DNA of 64,000 nucleotides from Pegoplata infirma (lineage: Eukaryota > Arthropoda > Insecta > Diptera > Anthomyiidae). The position numbers were made by a program, and so were the translations under genes. A model generated the notes under the pieces. That model was not told the DNA's origin and searched no databases. It saw only the letters and a list, made by a program, of their open reading frames with translations. Positions 23,312-33,789 of the stretch are shown here, one piece after another. Where the stretch lies: NCBI GenBank assembly GCA_963921195.1, contig OY992537.1, positions 18,811,125-18,875,124 on the forward strand. Direction: 5' to 3'. Position 1 is the stretch's first letter; each line of letters begins with the position of its first letter.

Positions 23312-24295
23312 CAATGTCTGGTCTACAACCGCTGACAACACATGATTTGACAGTCAAGCCATGGTCAAGTCCATGCACAGAGAAAAATAAATTTCCAACT
23401 GAATTTTTCAGTTGTATCAACTCAAAATTTGATTGCTGCTAATATATTTCGCTGTGGAAGACGAATTTTTTTGCTGTTTCAATTAAAAGACAGTTGTATT
23501 AACAAAACTTAGTTGTAACTACCGATATTTAGTTGTTACAATCTTAATACAAATGCATAAACCGAATTTTTATTGCAACAACTGAATTTCAGTTGGAAAT
23601 TAGCAAATTTGTTTTCTGTGTGTGGAGTCAATGTTTCTGAAAACAAGAGCTGCCCTTTACTGCCGCACGTCTTTATATGGCATGACCAAGCAGTTCGACA
23701 TTCGACTCATATTGGTCACAGGGCACAGAGACATTCCAGGGAATTTAGAGGTTCCAACAAAATTGGAATGTGTTGGTATGTCTCTAGAAACTTGCAAGCA
23801 AAATCTACGGCTTTGTTTCGCAACGGAGACTAATCAGAGATGGGCAAATGGATTGACGTGTCACAAAACACGACAGATTTGGCCTTTTCTTAATCAGAAG
23901 CACACAAGTAAGCTGATATCGCTTCCAAGAGGAGAGATTTCGACAGTGGTTGCTATAATTACCGGGCACTGTATTAAAGTGAACAAAAGTCAAATGACTT
24001 GTGAAAGAGTTGCATGGATAAGGAGGAGTTAAAAACTATCGAACACTTCATCTGCCGTTGACTGCCACTTTCTGGTCAGGGACTTGCTTCACTGGGATCT
24101 AGGGAGCTGCACTATACTTCTGATTTGTCGGATGTCAAAATTCAATATCTTAGGAATTACATAAGAAGTTCGAATTAGTTTAATGGCTGGGACTAGTAGG
24201 GAAACCTATTACAGTCCCTAGGTATTACAACAAACCTTAGAGTCTATTATGTTGAGGTAAAACGTCAGCAGCCACTTATAACCTAACTTAACCAC
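23312..24295 (+). mobile_element. LINE fragment: RNase H tail and 3' end
   Basis: Decayed 3' part of a non-LTR retrotransposon of the RNase H-bearing kind (I/LOA-like, inferred). The frame at 23622-24032 encodes the RNase H C-terminal half (SMFLKTRAALYCRTSLYGM, then TGHRDIPGN), followed by LETCKQNLRLC and TGHCIKV. A Cys-rich tail continues to about 24080 ('EHFICR'). The end has 'aacgtcagcagccacttata' and 'acctaacttaacc'. It has the same sequence as the elements at 28405-30990 (minus) and 33790-36433. The catalytic DSK segment upstream is degraded and interrupted by a 245-bp MITE. Confidence 0.8.
23376..23620 (+). mobile_element. 245-bp CACAG-ended MITE in the LINE
   Basis: The ends are CACAGAGAAAAATAAATTT and, inverted, CACAGAAAACAAATTTG. 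TG flanks it (23374-23375 and 23621-23622). The interior repeats the word 'tTAGTTGt/acaact' in both orientations. Removal rejoins 'ggtcaagtcca' to 'gagtcaatgtttctga', as in the other LINE copies. Confidence 0.65.
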
Positions 24296-24425
24296 AAAAT
24301 TTAGTTATCACAACCAAATCTAGACACAGTAACTAAATTTAGATTTGACATAACTGAAAAAGATATGATAAAGTACCAATTTGCTTAAATTATTAATTCT
24401 TCCGAATCTCTAATAATATACTTAC
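24296..24425. other. Tmtc2: Start of the intron after coding exon 3
   Basis: On the minus strand the donor GTAAGTATATT starts at 24425. Another 'ttagttatcacaacc' block like that in the MITE at 23376 lies at 24300-24345. The next TPR exon was not found to the left. Confidence 0.6.
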
Positions 24426-24540
24426 AGATTAAAATGTACATCTGCCATATTTGGCCTATATTTGATGGCTTCTAATAAAACCTCCTCGGCTTCTTTGTAA
24501 CGAGCCTGAGAACTAAGGACACTTCCTAAATTGCCAAGAG
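24426..24540 (-). CDS. Tmtc2: TMTC2-type O-mannosyl-transferase, coding exon 3 (first TPR)
   Basis: Part of the only host gene here. The 115-nt exon is bounded by acceptor TTATTAG (AG at 24542-24541) and donor GTAAGTAT (GT at 24425-24424). It completes the Ala codon begun in exon 2 and gives LGNLGSVLSSQARYKEAEEV, then ...YRPNMADVHFNL, ending in phase 2. This is a canonical tetratricopeptide helix pair directly after the membrane domain. Its NLG/SQ/EAE/NMAD spacing is that of TMTC2 rather than TMTC1. In the family the TPR array faces the ER lumen and is thought to guide acceptor recognition. About residues 700-737 of the protein; further TPRs (several expected) lie in exons not found in this window. 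Confidence 0.93.
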
Positions 24541-24677
24541 CTAATAAGAAAGAAAAGAAGAATAAAATAATATGTTTCTATTAATAAGAGGAAATATCTT
24601 AAAAAATACTACTCCAAAAGAGTAAAGGAAGAATTTTATAGAAATAGCTTTAAAATTATTTAAAAAAAAAATCTTAC

Positions 24678-26686
24678 CTTTAGGTGGATTTATTTGCACA
24701 GCACTACGATATAAACTCTCCTCATCCCGCCAATCCAAATTACGTCTTATCGTTCTCGCACTTAAAGCACTCAACAACAGACATAGACTGAGTATTAGCA
24801 TTTGTTGATTTCTAGGATTTTTACTCGTTCTCAAATGGTCCATTAGTTTTGCAAAACCAAAACCCACCAGCAAGCAAAAACCAATGCTGGGCAAGTACAG
24901 TAAACGCTCGGCTACTACAAAGCCCACATAGAAGAATAGGTTGGTGGCGGGTAGAAAGGGTAATGTTAGAAAAGCCAAAGCCATCAGTAGCACACTAGCA
25001 TTAACACATTTCTGAGGCATATCACCCAACATGTAGTCCTCCTGCAGTGGCCATGACATTGTTAAACATAAATTTCTATGTGATGTTGATGATTTTGAGG
25101 ATATTGATGAGCCTGAACTGCAGGTAGACGAAGCACTGCTATCAGAACTTTTGTTGCTGGCTGTTGTGGAATTGCTACAACTGCTACTGCTGCGGGAGCT
25201 ACGTGACGCAACCACGGAGGCAATGGCTTTATGCAAAGCAAAGGTAAAGAGTTGTGGTGGCGTACAATTGGACGCTACACTGGAAGACATTAGCTGATGG
25301 CAACAGCAAGCCGTATGATAAACATTCGTTGAATTTAATGTTAAAACATTGTTGTTGTTATTATTTAACACCCGGCAGGTGGTGGAATGATGACCGGAAC
25401 TCAATTCATGTTTACAATCGCCACATATATGGGCATTATTTATGCCCAACAGTTTTTGTTTGAGATATGATGTGGTGCTGTTCGTCGTCGTCATCGTTCT
25501 CGAAGTCGTTGAAATACAATTTGGCGTTGAATAAGAGTTTGCAACAGTTGTGGGATGTGAAGAGGGCATCATATAGTAGGCCGGTGTTGTTCCTTGGTTG
25601 TCTGTAGCTATTGTTGCATTTGAGGTTTGACACTGTACCTGTTTGCAATATTTTCGTTTAGTGCGTGACTTACGTTGTGTTTGTGGTTGTAAATGGTATT
25701 GTACGCCTCCACCAACAGCACCGCCACTATTTGTACCACCATGATGTCGTTGTTGCTGTTTATGTTTTTCATTTGCATACTTTTGCAAACGTTTGTGTCT
25801 ATTGTATAATATACGACAACTGTGCCAGGCGGTGTAGGTTAATGCACCATAGAAACCAATACTCAACACATTACGTCCATCCCATATGGTGGTAATGCGT
25901 GGTATGGCATTCATACCCCAATCAAAACTAAGCACTTGTGGATTCAGCAACAGTTTGAAATTGAATACCGGAAGGTAGAGAAAAGTCAGAAAACGTGTCC
26001 ATATTGAGTTTGTTTTTGCTATGGGATTGTCTGCTGTTGAAAATAAAGTTTGGGGTCGTGGTATTACCGCCAGGCGACAATATACGGTGCCCAGTAAAAC
26101 TGAGGCCAATACACACACCGAACGTATACGATGTTTGTCTTTTAAACCACTTAAACCACGTATCACATCAAACATACCGCATACTACCAAAGCGGTAATG
26201 GCTGTTTCCTTAAACAGCAAAGCTGCTATAGAGGAGAGTACAGATAAACTTAAAGCCAGCCATTGCAGGGGATCTCCTCTTTCACGCCACGCTATATGAC
26301 GCATATATGTTAGAAAGGCTAACAGATAACAAACACAAGCTGCTAAATCGGCTCTCCCCACAATACCAGCTACTGATTCTGTATGTATGGGGTGTGCAGC
26401 AAAGAGAGCACCCGTTGCTACAACACCCCATATTGAGGAGAGAAAGTGTCGCGCCACCTTCACCACTAAGCCTGTAGCTAGGCAATGTAGTAAATTATTT
26501 ACCAGATGGAAGCCCCAAGGATTATAACCACTTAGCAGAAAATTTAATCTGAATGTTAGAACTGTCAAGGGACGATAAGACCCATGAGAGCCCGTATCTG
26601 TGAGTGGTGTACCCCAGTAGTCGTGCAGAAAGGCATTTTGCCAAGGCGCTGTCCCGGAGACATCTGTGTTGGCTAATATGGCACGT
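24678..26686 (-). CDS. Tmtc2: TMTC2-type O-mannosyl-transferase, coding exon 2 (membrane domain)
   Basis: This 2,009-nt exon encodes about residues 30-699. TMTC proteins (GT105 family) are ER multi-span enzymes that transfer mannose from dolichyl-phosphate-mannose to Ser/Thr of cadherin-type domains. Seen in order: HDYWGTPLTDTGSHGSYRPL at about 50-69, HPIHTESVAGIVGRAD at about 128-143, LFKETAIT at about 187-194, SFDWGMNAIP at about 283-292 (DUF1736 region), LPFLPATNLFFYVGF at about 605-619 and VVAERLLYLPSIGF at about 620-633, with membrane helices between. Acceptor AG at 26688-26687, donor GTAAGATT at 24677. The frame is open upstream of any ATG because the true start is in the exon at 57.5 kb. 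Odd: residues ~324-569 form a very long Ser/Thr/Asn/Gln/His-rich hydrophilic insert, with Asn6 and Ser runs, where vertebrate TMTC2 has a loop of several dozen residues. Human TMTC2 is the closest relative by motif; the fly symbol may differ. Confidence 0.96.
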
Positions 26687-26700
26687 CTGGAATGAGCAAG

Positions 26701-27431
26701 AAATGGAAAGAAAAATTATTAGATAAGTGGAAGATTATTAAATTAAAAACTAAATTGATAAAAGTAGAGTAAATTACCGGTAATTAATGGGTTAATGTAA
26801 AATAAGACTTTAAAAGTTCTTTAGCTCGATTAAAGACAAGTTCAATCGAACTGTCTAATTTATTTTTAAAAAGGTCCAACTCAATTGAAGATATGTTAAA
26901 AAAATTAATTCACCCTTCCTACGAAGGTGGGCTCTTTTTTCACTTTGAGCCAACCCTCAGGGGATGCTCCCTACTAATGCAATGTGCTGGTATTAAAAAA
27001 ATAGGTTTTAAGGAGACGGAAATAGTGAGAAGTGTTTCATCATGTTATTTGAATTTTTCTTAATTGTTACCTAAGTTTATTCCACTTACGGATAGTTCGA
27101 AAAAAAATGCGTTGTGAGATATATTGGACTATCAACAAAGAATGGGAATGCAGCCGCGGCTCAGGGATTACTTCGCCTATCTTAGCTGACTACTTACGGT
27201 GGTAACATCGATAGGGAAATGCACAGACCACATCCCGACGATACTCTAAAGAACCAACAGAGTCATTGGAACATTGAACCCGATTCAGAAGCTTCAATAA
27301 AAACCTTTAAGCACCTGCCCAGATGAATGCTGTATTTCAGTTTCAGTCGAATATTGGCCTAATAAATAGTGAGGAGATCAGACGGAGTGAAATAAAAATT
27401 GAATCGTTCTTAGAAAAAACTTGAATGCTTG
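26701..27431. other. Intronic sequence without recognised features
   Basis: A GC-richer block at 27100-27310 ('gcagccgcggctcagggatt', 'accacatcccgacgatac') may be a decayed transposon piece. No open frame supports a call. Confidence 0.35.
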
Positions 27432-27703
27432 ATGTCCGATCGCTATAAAAAAAATTGTGTCAGTAGAAAAGTGAGAAACTAACTCTCATAACAAGAAGAT
27501 GACCTCTGAATACTTTCTTACAAAATTTTTTATAATGATCGGACATGAAATGACTAAGCTATGAACAAATAACGATTATAGTGGTACCAAATCGCGACCT
27601 CATAATCTAATATTTTGGCTGGGGACCATTTTTTGAGTTAACCTTTAAAACTAAGCGCGGAAAATAGGAATTTATTTTTCTCCCTTACGATCGACCCATT
27701 CTA
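27432..27703. mobile_element. Deleted copy of the TAGAC foldback
   Basis: Starts within the left arm ('gatgtccgatcgctataaa'), jumps to the right arm ('gagaaactaactctcataac') and ends TCGACCCATTCTA, the inverse of the TAGA(C/A)(C/T)GGGTCGA end of the element at 28446-29353. The left end and loop are missing, and no target duplication is visible. Confidence 0.65.
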
Positions 27704-28404
27704 ATGTCCCCTATATGCATTGTGTTGATAAGTTTGAAAATAGGTAATGGGAAGGAGGAACCTCTGCACGAAGTATATTCCACATAGGTATTGTGTAAAT
27801 GAATTGTCTCTGTTATGCGCTGTGCGGTACACTGGACAATCGACAACAAATGGATAAGCCGCCTAGACAACCGAGTACGCCTAGACAATCGAGTACTTCG
27901 ACGCCCTTCTTTGAGCACGATCCAAAAACTTAAGAATAGACTCTTAAGCCCCTGCCTATATATGGGAGTTGTATTCCATCTTCGGCCGGATATAGGCGGT
28001 ATAAATATTAAGGAAACCAATACACTTAAATACTTCTTTCGACACTTGAAAATTATGTTTATCGAGCGGACATCACACTGGAATTTCATGCCCAAACATC
28101 AAGAGTATCGGAATCCTCAATGCCAATACCACCCATAGATACTGACGACAATGTTGGTTCCACTACTCTTCCATGGGTCAAGACACAATATTGTGGTCTC
28201 TTGGGAAACCACGAATAAAATCCGAACTAGCAAAGAATTTCGCCAAATCCAAAAATACGGGTAGCTTAATTTTAATTGAGATTATTATATATGATTTTGG
28301 CGATCGTGCGTATATACCTCTTCATATAAACTACCCCCAAGTTTTTAAATTTCTGAAAATATGGACTCAACGAAGCCGAATTTGGACAGGACCGATACAC
28401 AAGA
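27704..28404. other. Unassigned intronic block, moderately GC-rich
   Basis: Overlapping frames of 136 aa (27685-28095, minus) and 107 aa (27815-28138, plus) mirror one another and show no recognised domain. A 'ctagacaaccgagtac' word is directly repeated at 27866 and 27881. It could be part of an unrecognised transposon; I do not call a gene. Confidence 0.35.
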
Positions 28405-28445
28405 ATTTCAATTTTGACATCTGACAAATCAGAAAGATTGTGCAG

Positions 28446-29353
28446 TAGACCGGGTCGAAAAAAAAGTTCCCATTGTGCGGGCTTTATTTTAAAGCTTACC
28501 TCGAAAAAGTTCCATAGCCAAAATATTAGATTTTTAGGTCGCGATTTGGTACCGCCGAAATCGTTTTTTGTTCATAGCTTTGTCATTTGATGTCCGATCG
28601 TTGTAAAAAAAATTTGTTAGAAAGTCCTCAGCGAGTACTAAATTTGACCCATATCTGGTTTTGACCTCTGAGGTCATCTTCGTGTTATAAGTGTTAGTTT
28701 CTCAGCTTTCTACCCACCTAAATGATCTTTATTTTTCCATTAAATTATAGCATTAAATAATTCATGAAATTCTTCCCTTAAAAGTACCCTCTTAAATTAA
28801 TTAACAAAAAAGTTACATTCAATTTTTAATTTCCATAGAAAAAGAATTAAAACACTTGTTCGTATGTATTTAAATACAAACTAAAAAAATTAAATATAGT
28901 TTAAAGGCATAATAACAAGTGTTTTTTCTAATTTTCTTTATATTGTATATGAAAATCTTAAATCAAATGTAACTTTTTTGTTAATTAATTTAACTGGATA
29001 CTTCCAAGGGAAGGATTTTATGATTTTCTTAGTGCTATAATTTAATGGAAAAATAAAAATCATTTAAGGGGGTAGAAAGCTGAGAAACTAACACTTATAA
29101 CACGAAGATGACCTCAGAGGTCAAAACCAGATATGGGTCAAATTTAGTACTCGCTGAGGACTTTCTAACAAATTTTTTTTTACAACGATCGGACATCAAA
29201 TGACAAAGCTATGAACAAAAAACGATTTCGGCGGTACCAAATCGCGACCTAAAAATCTAATATTTTGACTATGGAACTTTTTCGAGGTAAGCTTTAAAAT
29301 AAAGCCCGCACAATGGGAACTTTTTTTTTCTCCTTTATGGTCGACCCAGTCTA
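28446..29353. mobile_element. TAGAC-ended foldback element with 8-bp target duplication
   Basis: The arms 28446-~28745 and ~29030-29353 are nearly identical inverted copies (e.g. 'gatttggtaccgccgaaat' against 'atttcggcggtaccaaatc') around an AT-rich centre of about 280 bp. The ends are TAGACCGGGTCG and, inverted, TAGACTGGGTCG. TTGTGCAG is present on both sides (28438-28445 and 29354-29361), and removal restores the LINE text. Eight-base duplication plus a TAG start fits hAT-type integration; P-type is also 8 bp. Confidence 0.87.
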
Positions 29354-29811
29354 TTGTGCAGCTGCCTAGGTCCTAGTAAAGCAAGTCTCTGACCAGAAAG
29401 TGCCAGGCAATGGCAGATGAAGTGTTCGATAGTTTCCAACTCATCTTCATCCATACAACTCTGGCAAAAGTCATTTGACGGCACATTTAACCACTCTGAG
29501 TGCTTCCCTATAAGACAGTGTCCGGTAATTACAGCAACCACTGTAGAAATCTCTACTCGCCATATCAGCTCACTTGGTCGCCTCTAATTAAGGGAAGGCC
29601 AAATCTGTTGTGTTGTCTCACACGTTAATCCAGTTGCCCATCTCCCATTAGTCCCCGTCGCGGAACAAAGCCGTAGATTTTGCTTGCAAGTTTCTTGAGC
29701 CACACCAACATATTCCAATTCTATTGGAACCTGTAAGGCAGTTTCCAGTCTTGCAAGCTCATCGTCTTTGCAATTCTCTGGAATGTCTATGTGCCCTGGA
29801 ACCCATATGAG

Positions 29812-30411
29812 TCATATATTAAACTGCTTGGCCATCTCATTTAAAGACGTGCGGCAGTTAAGGGCAGATCTTGTTTTCAGAAACATGGACTCCAGAGACC
29901 TGACCGCTGCTTTACTGTCAGAATAGATGTTGACTGCAGTTGTAAACAATTCATTGCAACTCAACCAGTCAGCCACTTCCTTTATTGCCAGCATCTCTGC
30001 CTGGTAAACACTGCAATGATCAGGCAATCTTCGAGCCAGGCTGAATCCAAGCTCTTCCGAATAGACTCCAAAGCCGACTTTCTCGTGCAGCCTCGAAACA
30101 TCTGTGTAAAAATTTATGGTGGCTTCACTACCTGGAATGCCCCTCATCGAAGACCCCCTGGATGGTATCATAGTGGTAAAGTGGCGCTCAAAAAGGCTCA
30201 TAGAGGGAGCACAGTCCACATTTTTTTGTATTGTTATCTTCTTCCATATCGCGCAATGGCCATAATCGCTGCTCCTCCATTGCAGTGTGCTATTAAGTCG
30301 AATGGCCGACGTAGCCGCATACTGCCAACCCAATATGTCCAATGGTATCATGTGAAGGAAGATTTCTAATGCAGCCGTATGTGTAGTAGGAAGAGCACCA
30401 GTGATGCACAT
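29812..30411 (-). pseudogene. LINE RT thumb + RNase H frame (relic)
   Basis: A 199-codon frame within the LINE at 28405-30990. Residues 1-60 match the RT C-terminal region (CITGALPTTHTAALEIFL, then YAATSAIRL). Residues 98-199 are an RNase H fold with catalytic acids D104 (FYTD), E139 (YQAEML) and D165 (YSDSKAA). The usual Gly after the first Asp is Val here. A TGA follows 'AKQFNI', and the last acidic residue (DELAR) lies beyond that stop, with LIWVPGH between. No function is expected. Confidence 0.75.
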
Positions 30412-30990
30412 CGACCTTCGTGATAAAGAAACAGTTCGCTTTTGTTTCTAAAGCCATACTGTCTGTCGGTCATTGAAAATTGAGGTTGACTTCAGATAGT
30501 CGACGAGATTATGATTTACCACGCTTTCCATCACTTTCGAGAGCGAAGAAATTGATATCGGGAAATCTTTCTCAGAGTTCGAAAACGCACCTTTTTCAGG
30601 GATTGGTTGAACATTGACCACCTTCCAGCAAGAAGGTATGCAACGAAAAGCTGAAAAGGTTTTCCAATGGACGGGCTAACACCGAGGCGCAATGCTTTAG
30701 CACAGTGCTGGTATGCCATCAGGAGCCGTAGACTTATTTACGTTGAGATCATCAAGTACCCTTTCAACTGGACGAGCTCGAAATTAGGCATTGTACTGGA
30801 TACTCTTTCAAGTTCTGGCAGTGGTTGATCGCCTTCCGGCAAGAAGAAATTTCTTGAAAATAATCCAGCGAAAAGGTTAGCCTTATCAACCGGGTCAGTG
30901 AACACTTGATCATCCTTTTTGAGAGTCGGGATAGAATAACTAGTATGGCTTGGTGTATGATTGAAGATAGAGTTGTGTCGGTCACAAACG

Positions 30991-31505
30991 AACTAGTTCA
31001 ATTGAACTATTCACTTAACTGAGCGGTTTATCTAGTTCGTTCATTTCAGCTCTTTAAGATATTTTCGTTAATTTAGCTTAATTGGTCATTACTTCATTTT
31101 GATCTTTTATTTCGGTCGTTCAATTTTCCTGTAAATTTTGCCATTAGGCGTTAGTTTTCTCTCCTCTTTTGGCACGGTTTCTCATTATTTATGTTTTATT
31201 TACAAAAATTGTATATGTTTATATAGTTTTTTTTTTTAATTACTGTTTTTATTCAACATTTTGGTATTTTTTGAACGAAAGCCTAAACAACAGACACTAT
31301 CAAAATGATTCATGAACGAAAACAAAAATTGACTGATTTGAACTAGATAAACGACCAACAGACATGATCAAAATGATTCGTTCACGAACTGTTGAACGAA
31401 AACAACAAAAGAGCAATTGAACTAGATGAACGAACTAGGTATTTTATCTGAAATGAACGAAAATGAGCGCTCACTCAACTGAACGATTAAGAACAAGTCT
31501 AACTC
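30991..31505. mobile_element. 'gaacgaac'-rich MITE-like repeat
   Basis: Both halves carry many gaacgaa/ttcgttc words in inverted order ('ctagttcgttcatttcag' on the left, 'gaacgaactaggtattttat' on the right). The architecture resembles the 'actcacgc' repeat at 10900. Edges and target duplication are uncertain. Confidence 0.5.
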
Positions 31506-33789
31506 CTACACGCAGTTATGTCGCCCTTCAGTCCACCTCCAAGATTTTCTATCCTTTTCAATATTTATTGCTGTTTGCTAAAGCTTCCTTTGTCGGATAT
31601 CATTCTTTAATAAATATCTGCCCCTTAACTTGTTGATGACCTCTTATTTCGTGCTCATCTTTGGTCATATTTCTTTGTCTGCCGTCATCATTTATATTTT
31701 TACACAAAAATTATGACTTAAACAAATGACAACATTCAAGATTAATTAAAATGTTTAGACGCCAATTTGGTTTGTTACTATTTCTAGAAGAGTGTATGTG
31801 TGTGTGTGTATTTGTAACTATGTAAATAACTGTATTATAAAACCAATATAAGTTTGAGTGTGTATGTGTTAGTCTGTGTAAATGTATATTTAGGATGATG
31901 GTCTCTAGAGACCAATTTAATTTCCTTTTGACGACATTTGTTAACTAGAAGCGACAGAAATAAGCACATTAATTGCCAAACGAAATTCTAAACTTCCGTG
32001 GCACCTGACAGTTATAAACATATACACATATACAGACAAAAACACAGACACATACATAGACAAAAAGGACATAAATTGTTCGTTATGCTAACAAGAAGAT
32101 ATGTACCTAGACAATAAAATTGTCTATGTTGGTGTGTGTGTGTCACTGTTAATGTAAGAGGGTGAGTGTGTTGTTAACCTGTATCAAACAAGTTAAGAAA
32201 GTCAGTTTGATAACTTGGCCAAAACATTCACGACTCTAATAACAAAAACAAAACCAAAAAAAAAACAAAGAAAATTTATACTGTTTGGATACCATTTCCC
32301 AGTGACATTGAAAAAAAAGCTTTCAAAAATTGAAAAGAAAATTTTTAGAAAGAAAGCTGACAGAAATTTTCAAATTCTATTTGAAGCACTTTTAAATTTT
32401 TTTTTTTTACAAACCCCCTTCAAAAATATTCATAAAGAACAAACTTCTTATGGGTTGTATGAACTGTTTTAAGTTTAATTTAATTTTTTTCGAAATCAAT
32501 AGAATATTTAAACATTTTTAAATTTACAGAAAAACATTTTTAATTATTTTTTTAATTAATTCAATTAAAATATTAATTAATATTACAAAAACCTATTTTT
32601 TTTCAACAACTTCTTTAATTGAGTGTTATGTTTTGAAGTTTCAAAATTGATTAACTTTTTCATTAATTAAATCATTTAATTCTAGAATTTGTTCTCTTTA
32701 AAAATTTTACGAAAGAAGTTCCAATTAATTTCTTCAATTTCTTCATTATATTAGAAAACAGTATTCAATTTCTATTTCTATGTTTTAAAGTTTAAAAATT
32801 GATTAACTTGTTCAATAATTCAATAAAAAAAGTTCAATTTAATTAATTACAACTCAATCCTTTAAATCCCGAATTTGTTTTCTTTACAAATTTTCAGAAA
32901 AAAGTTCCAATTTAATTCTTCAATTTCTTCATTACATTAGAAAACAGTGTTCAATTTCTATTTCTCCTCTCTACAATTTGTGTCTGTTGTATCTGTGTAT
33001 TGCAACAGTTTACTTTAGTTGATTAATTGTCGATTTGTTATAAAGTTTTCGTACATTTTGCGTGTCTACTACAACAGCAGCAACAACTTAATACTGTTTC
33101 CTACATTCTCTGTTTGTCTATACAATATCCTTTTGGCCATAGAAACCGTTAGAAGTTAAAGTTATTACGAAAATGAACCTGTAGAAAATTAAGAGGGTGT
33201 CCGTTTAAGAACATTTATTCACTTATTGCGTAACAACTTTTGGACTTTTGTTATTACTAGCACCTGGCGCCAGAACTAATACATACAAGTACCTACACAA
33301 CCATATCCTACAATTTTGTGTGAAAACTGACAAACCTGATATTGAGTTCTTTACCATTAAGCTCATGTTACTAATTAAATGCTGTTGTTTCCTTTAGTTC
33401 AGTTCGTTGATTTAGTACAAACGTTATACAATCTCAATGTTTACTAAATATGTTGTAGTAGTGGTAGTTGGTCATAATTAACCCTTAACGGGATGGTGCT
33501 TTTAAAGCGCATCATCTTGGAAATATAAGTCTAGGATCGAATCTTGAATCCTGAATACAATTTTGTTAAAATATAAATCAGATGTTGTTAGATATTGCAC
33601 TTCGCTGGGTTCTAAAATACTTGTTTTTTACACACCAACCACAGTAAGGTGTTGGTTATTCCGTGTCTGCATCTTGGCGAAAAAAAAACAAAAAACTCTC
33701 TTTATAAACTTTCAGTGATATAACATACATACCAGCGGCTAGCTTGGAGCTTAATGGACTGCTTCTACGTATTTTCCTAATCCAGGGCC
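31506..33789. other. Intronic sequence with simple repeats and a tandem duplication
   Basis: A (TG)n-type tract at 31794-31810 and related GT-rich words to 31880; more at 32130-32170. Two adjacent units at about 32627-32778 and 32779-32963 share 'attgattaactt', 'gaagttccaattaatttctt' and 'ttcttcattatattagaaaa' in order, so they are a diverged tandem duplication. No gene. Confidence 0.5.

Larger units (their letters stand above)
28405..30990 (-). mobile_element. Decayed LINE (RT + RNase H), minus strand, interrupted
   Basis: Read on the minus strand from about 30990. An RT N-terminal segment has 'STAPDGIPA', then 'SCWKVVNVQPIPEKG', 'ISISSLSKVMESVVNHNLV' and 'NDRQYGFR' (to about 30440). A junction then skips the RT palm and resumes at the thumb, 'MCITGALPTT'. 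RNase H follows (29812-30411 and beyond), then a Cys-rich tail C-SCMD...EHFICHC at about 29440. The 3' part is split by the foldback at 28446-29353; 'ctgatttgtcagatgtcaaa' resumes left of it, to about 28405. Stops and frameshifts show that it is dead. Confidence 0.8.

Noticed and set aside
25254..26299. Several plus-strand frames opposite the membrane-domain exon
   Set aside because: Antisense shadows of a strongly supported coding exon.
27685..28138. Overlapping 136- and 107-residue frames
   Set aside because: They mirror each other on opposite strands, show no domain, and the right edge of a deleted foldback falls inside. Kept as unassigned.
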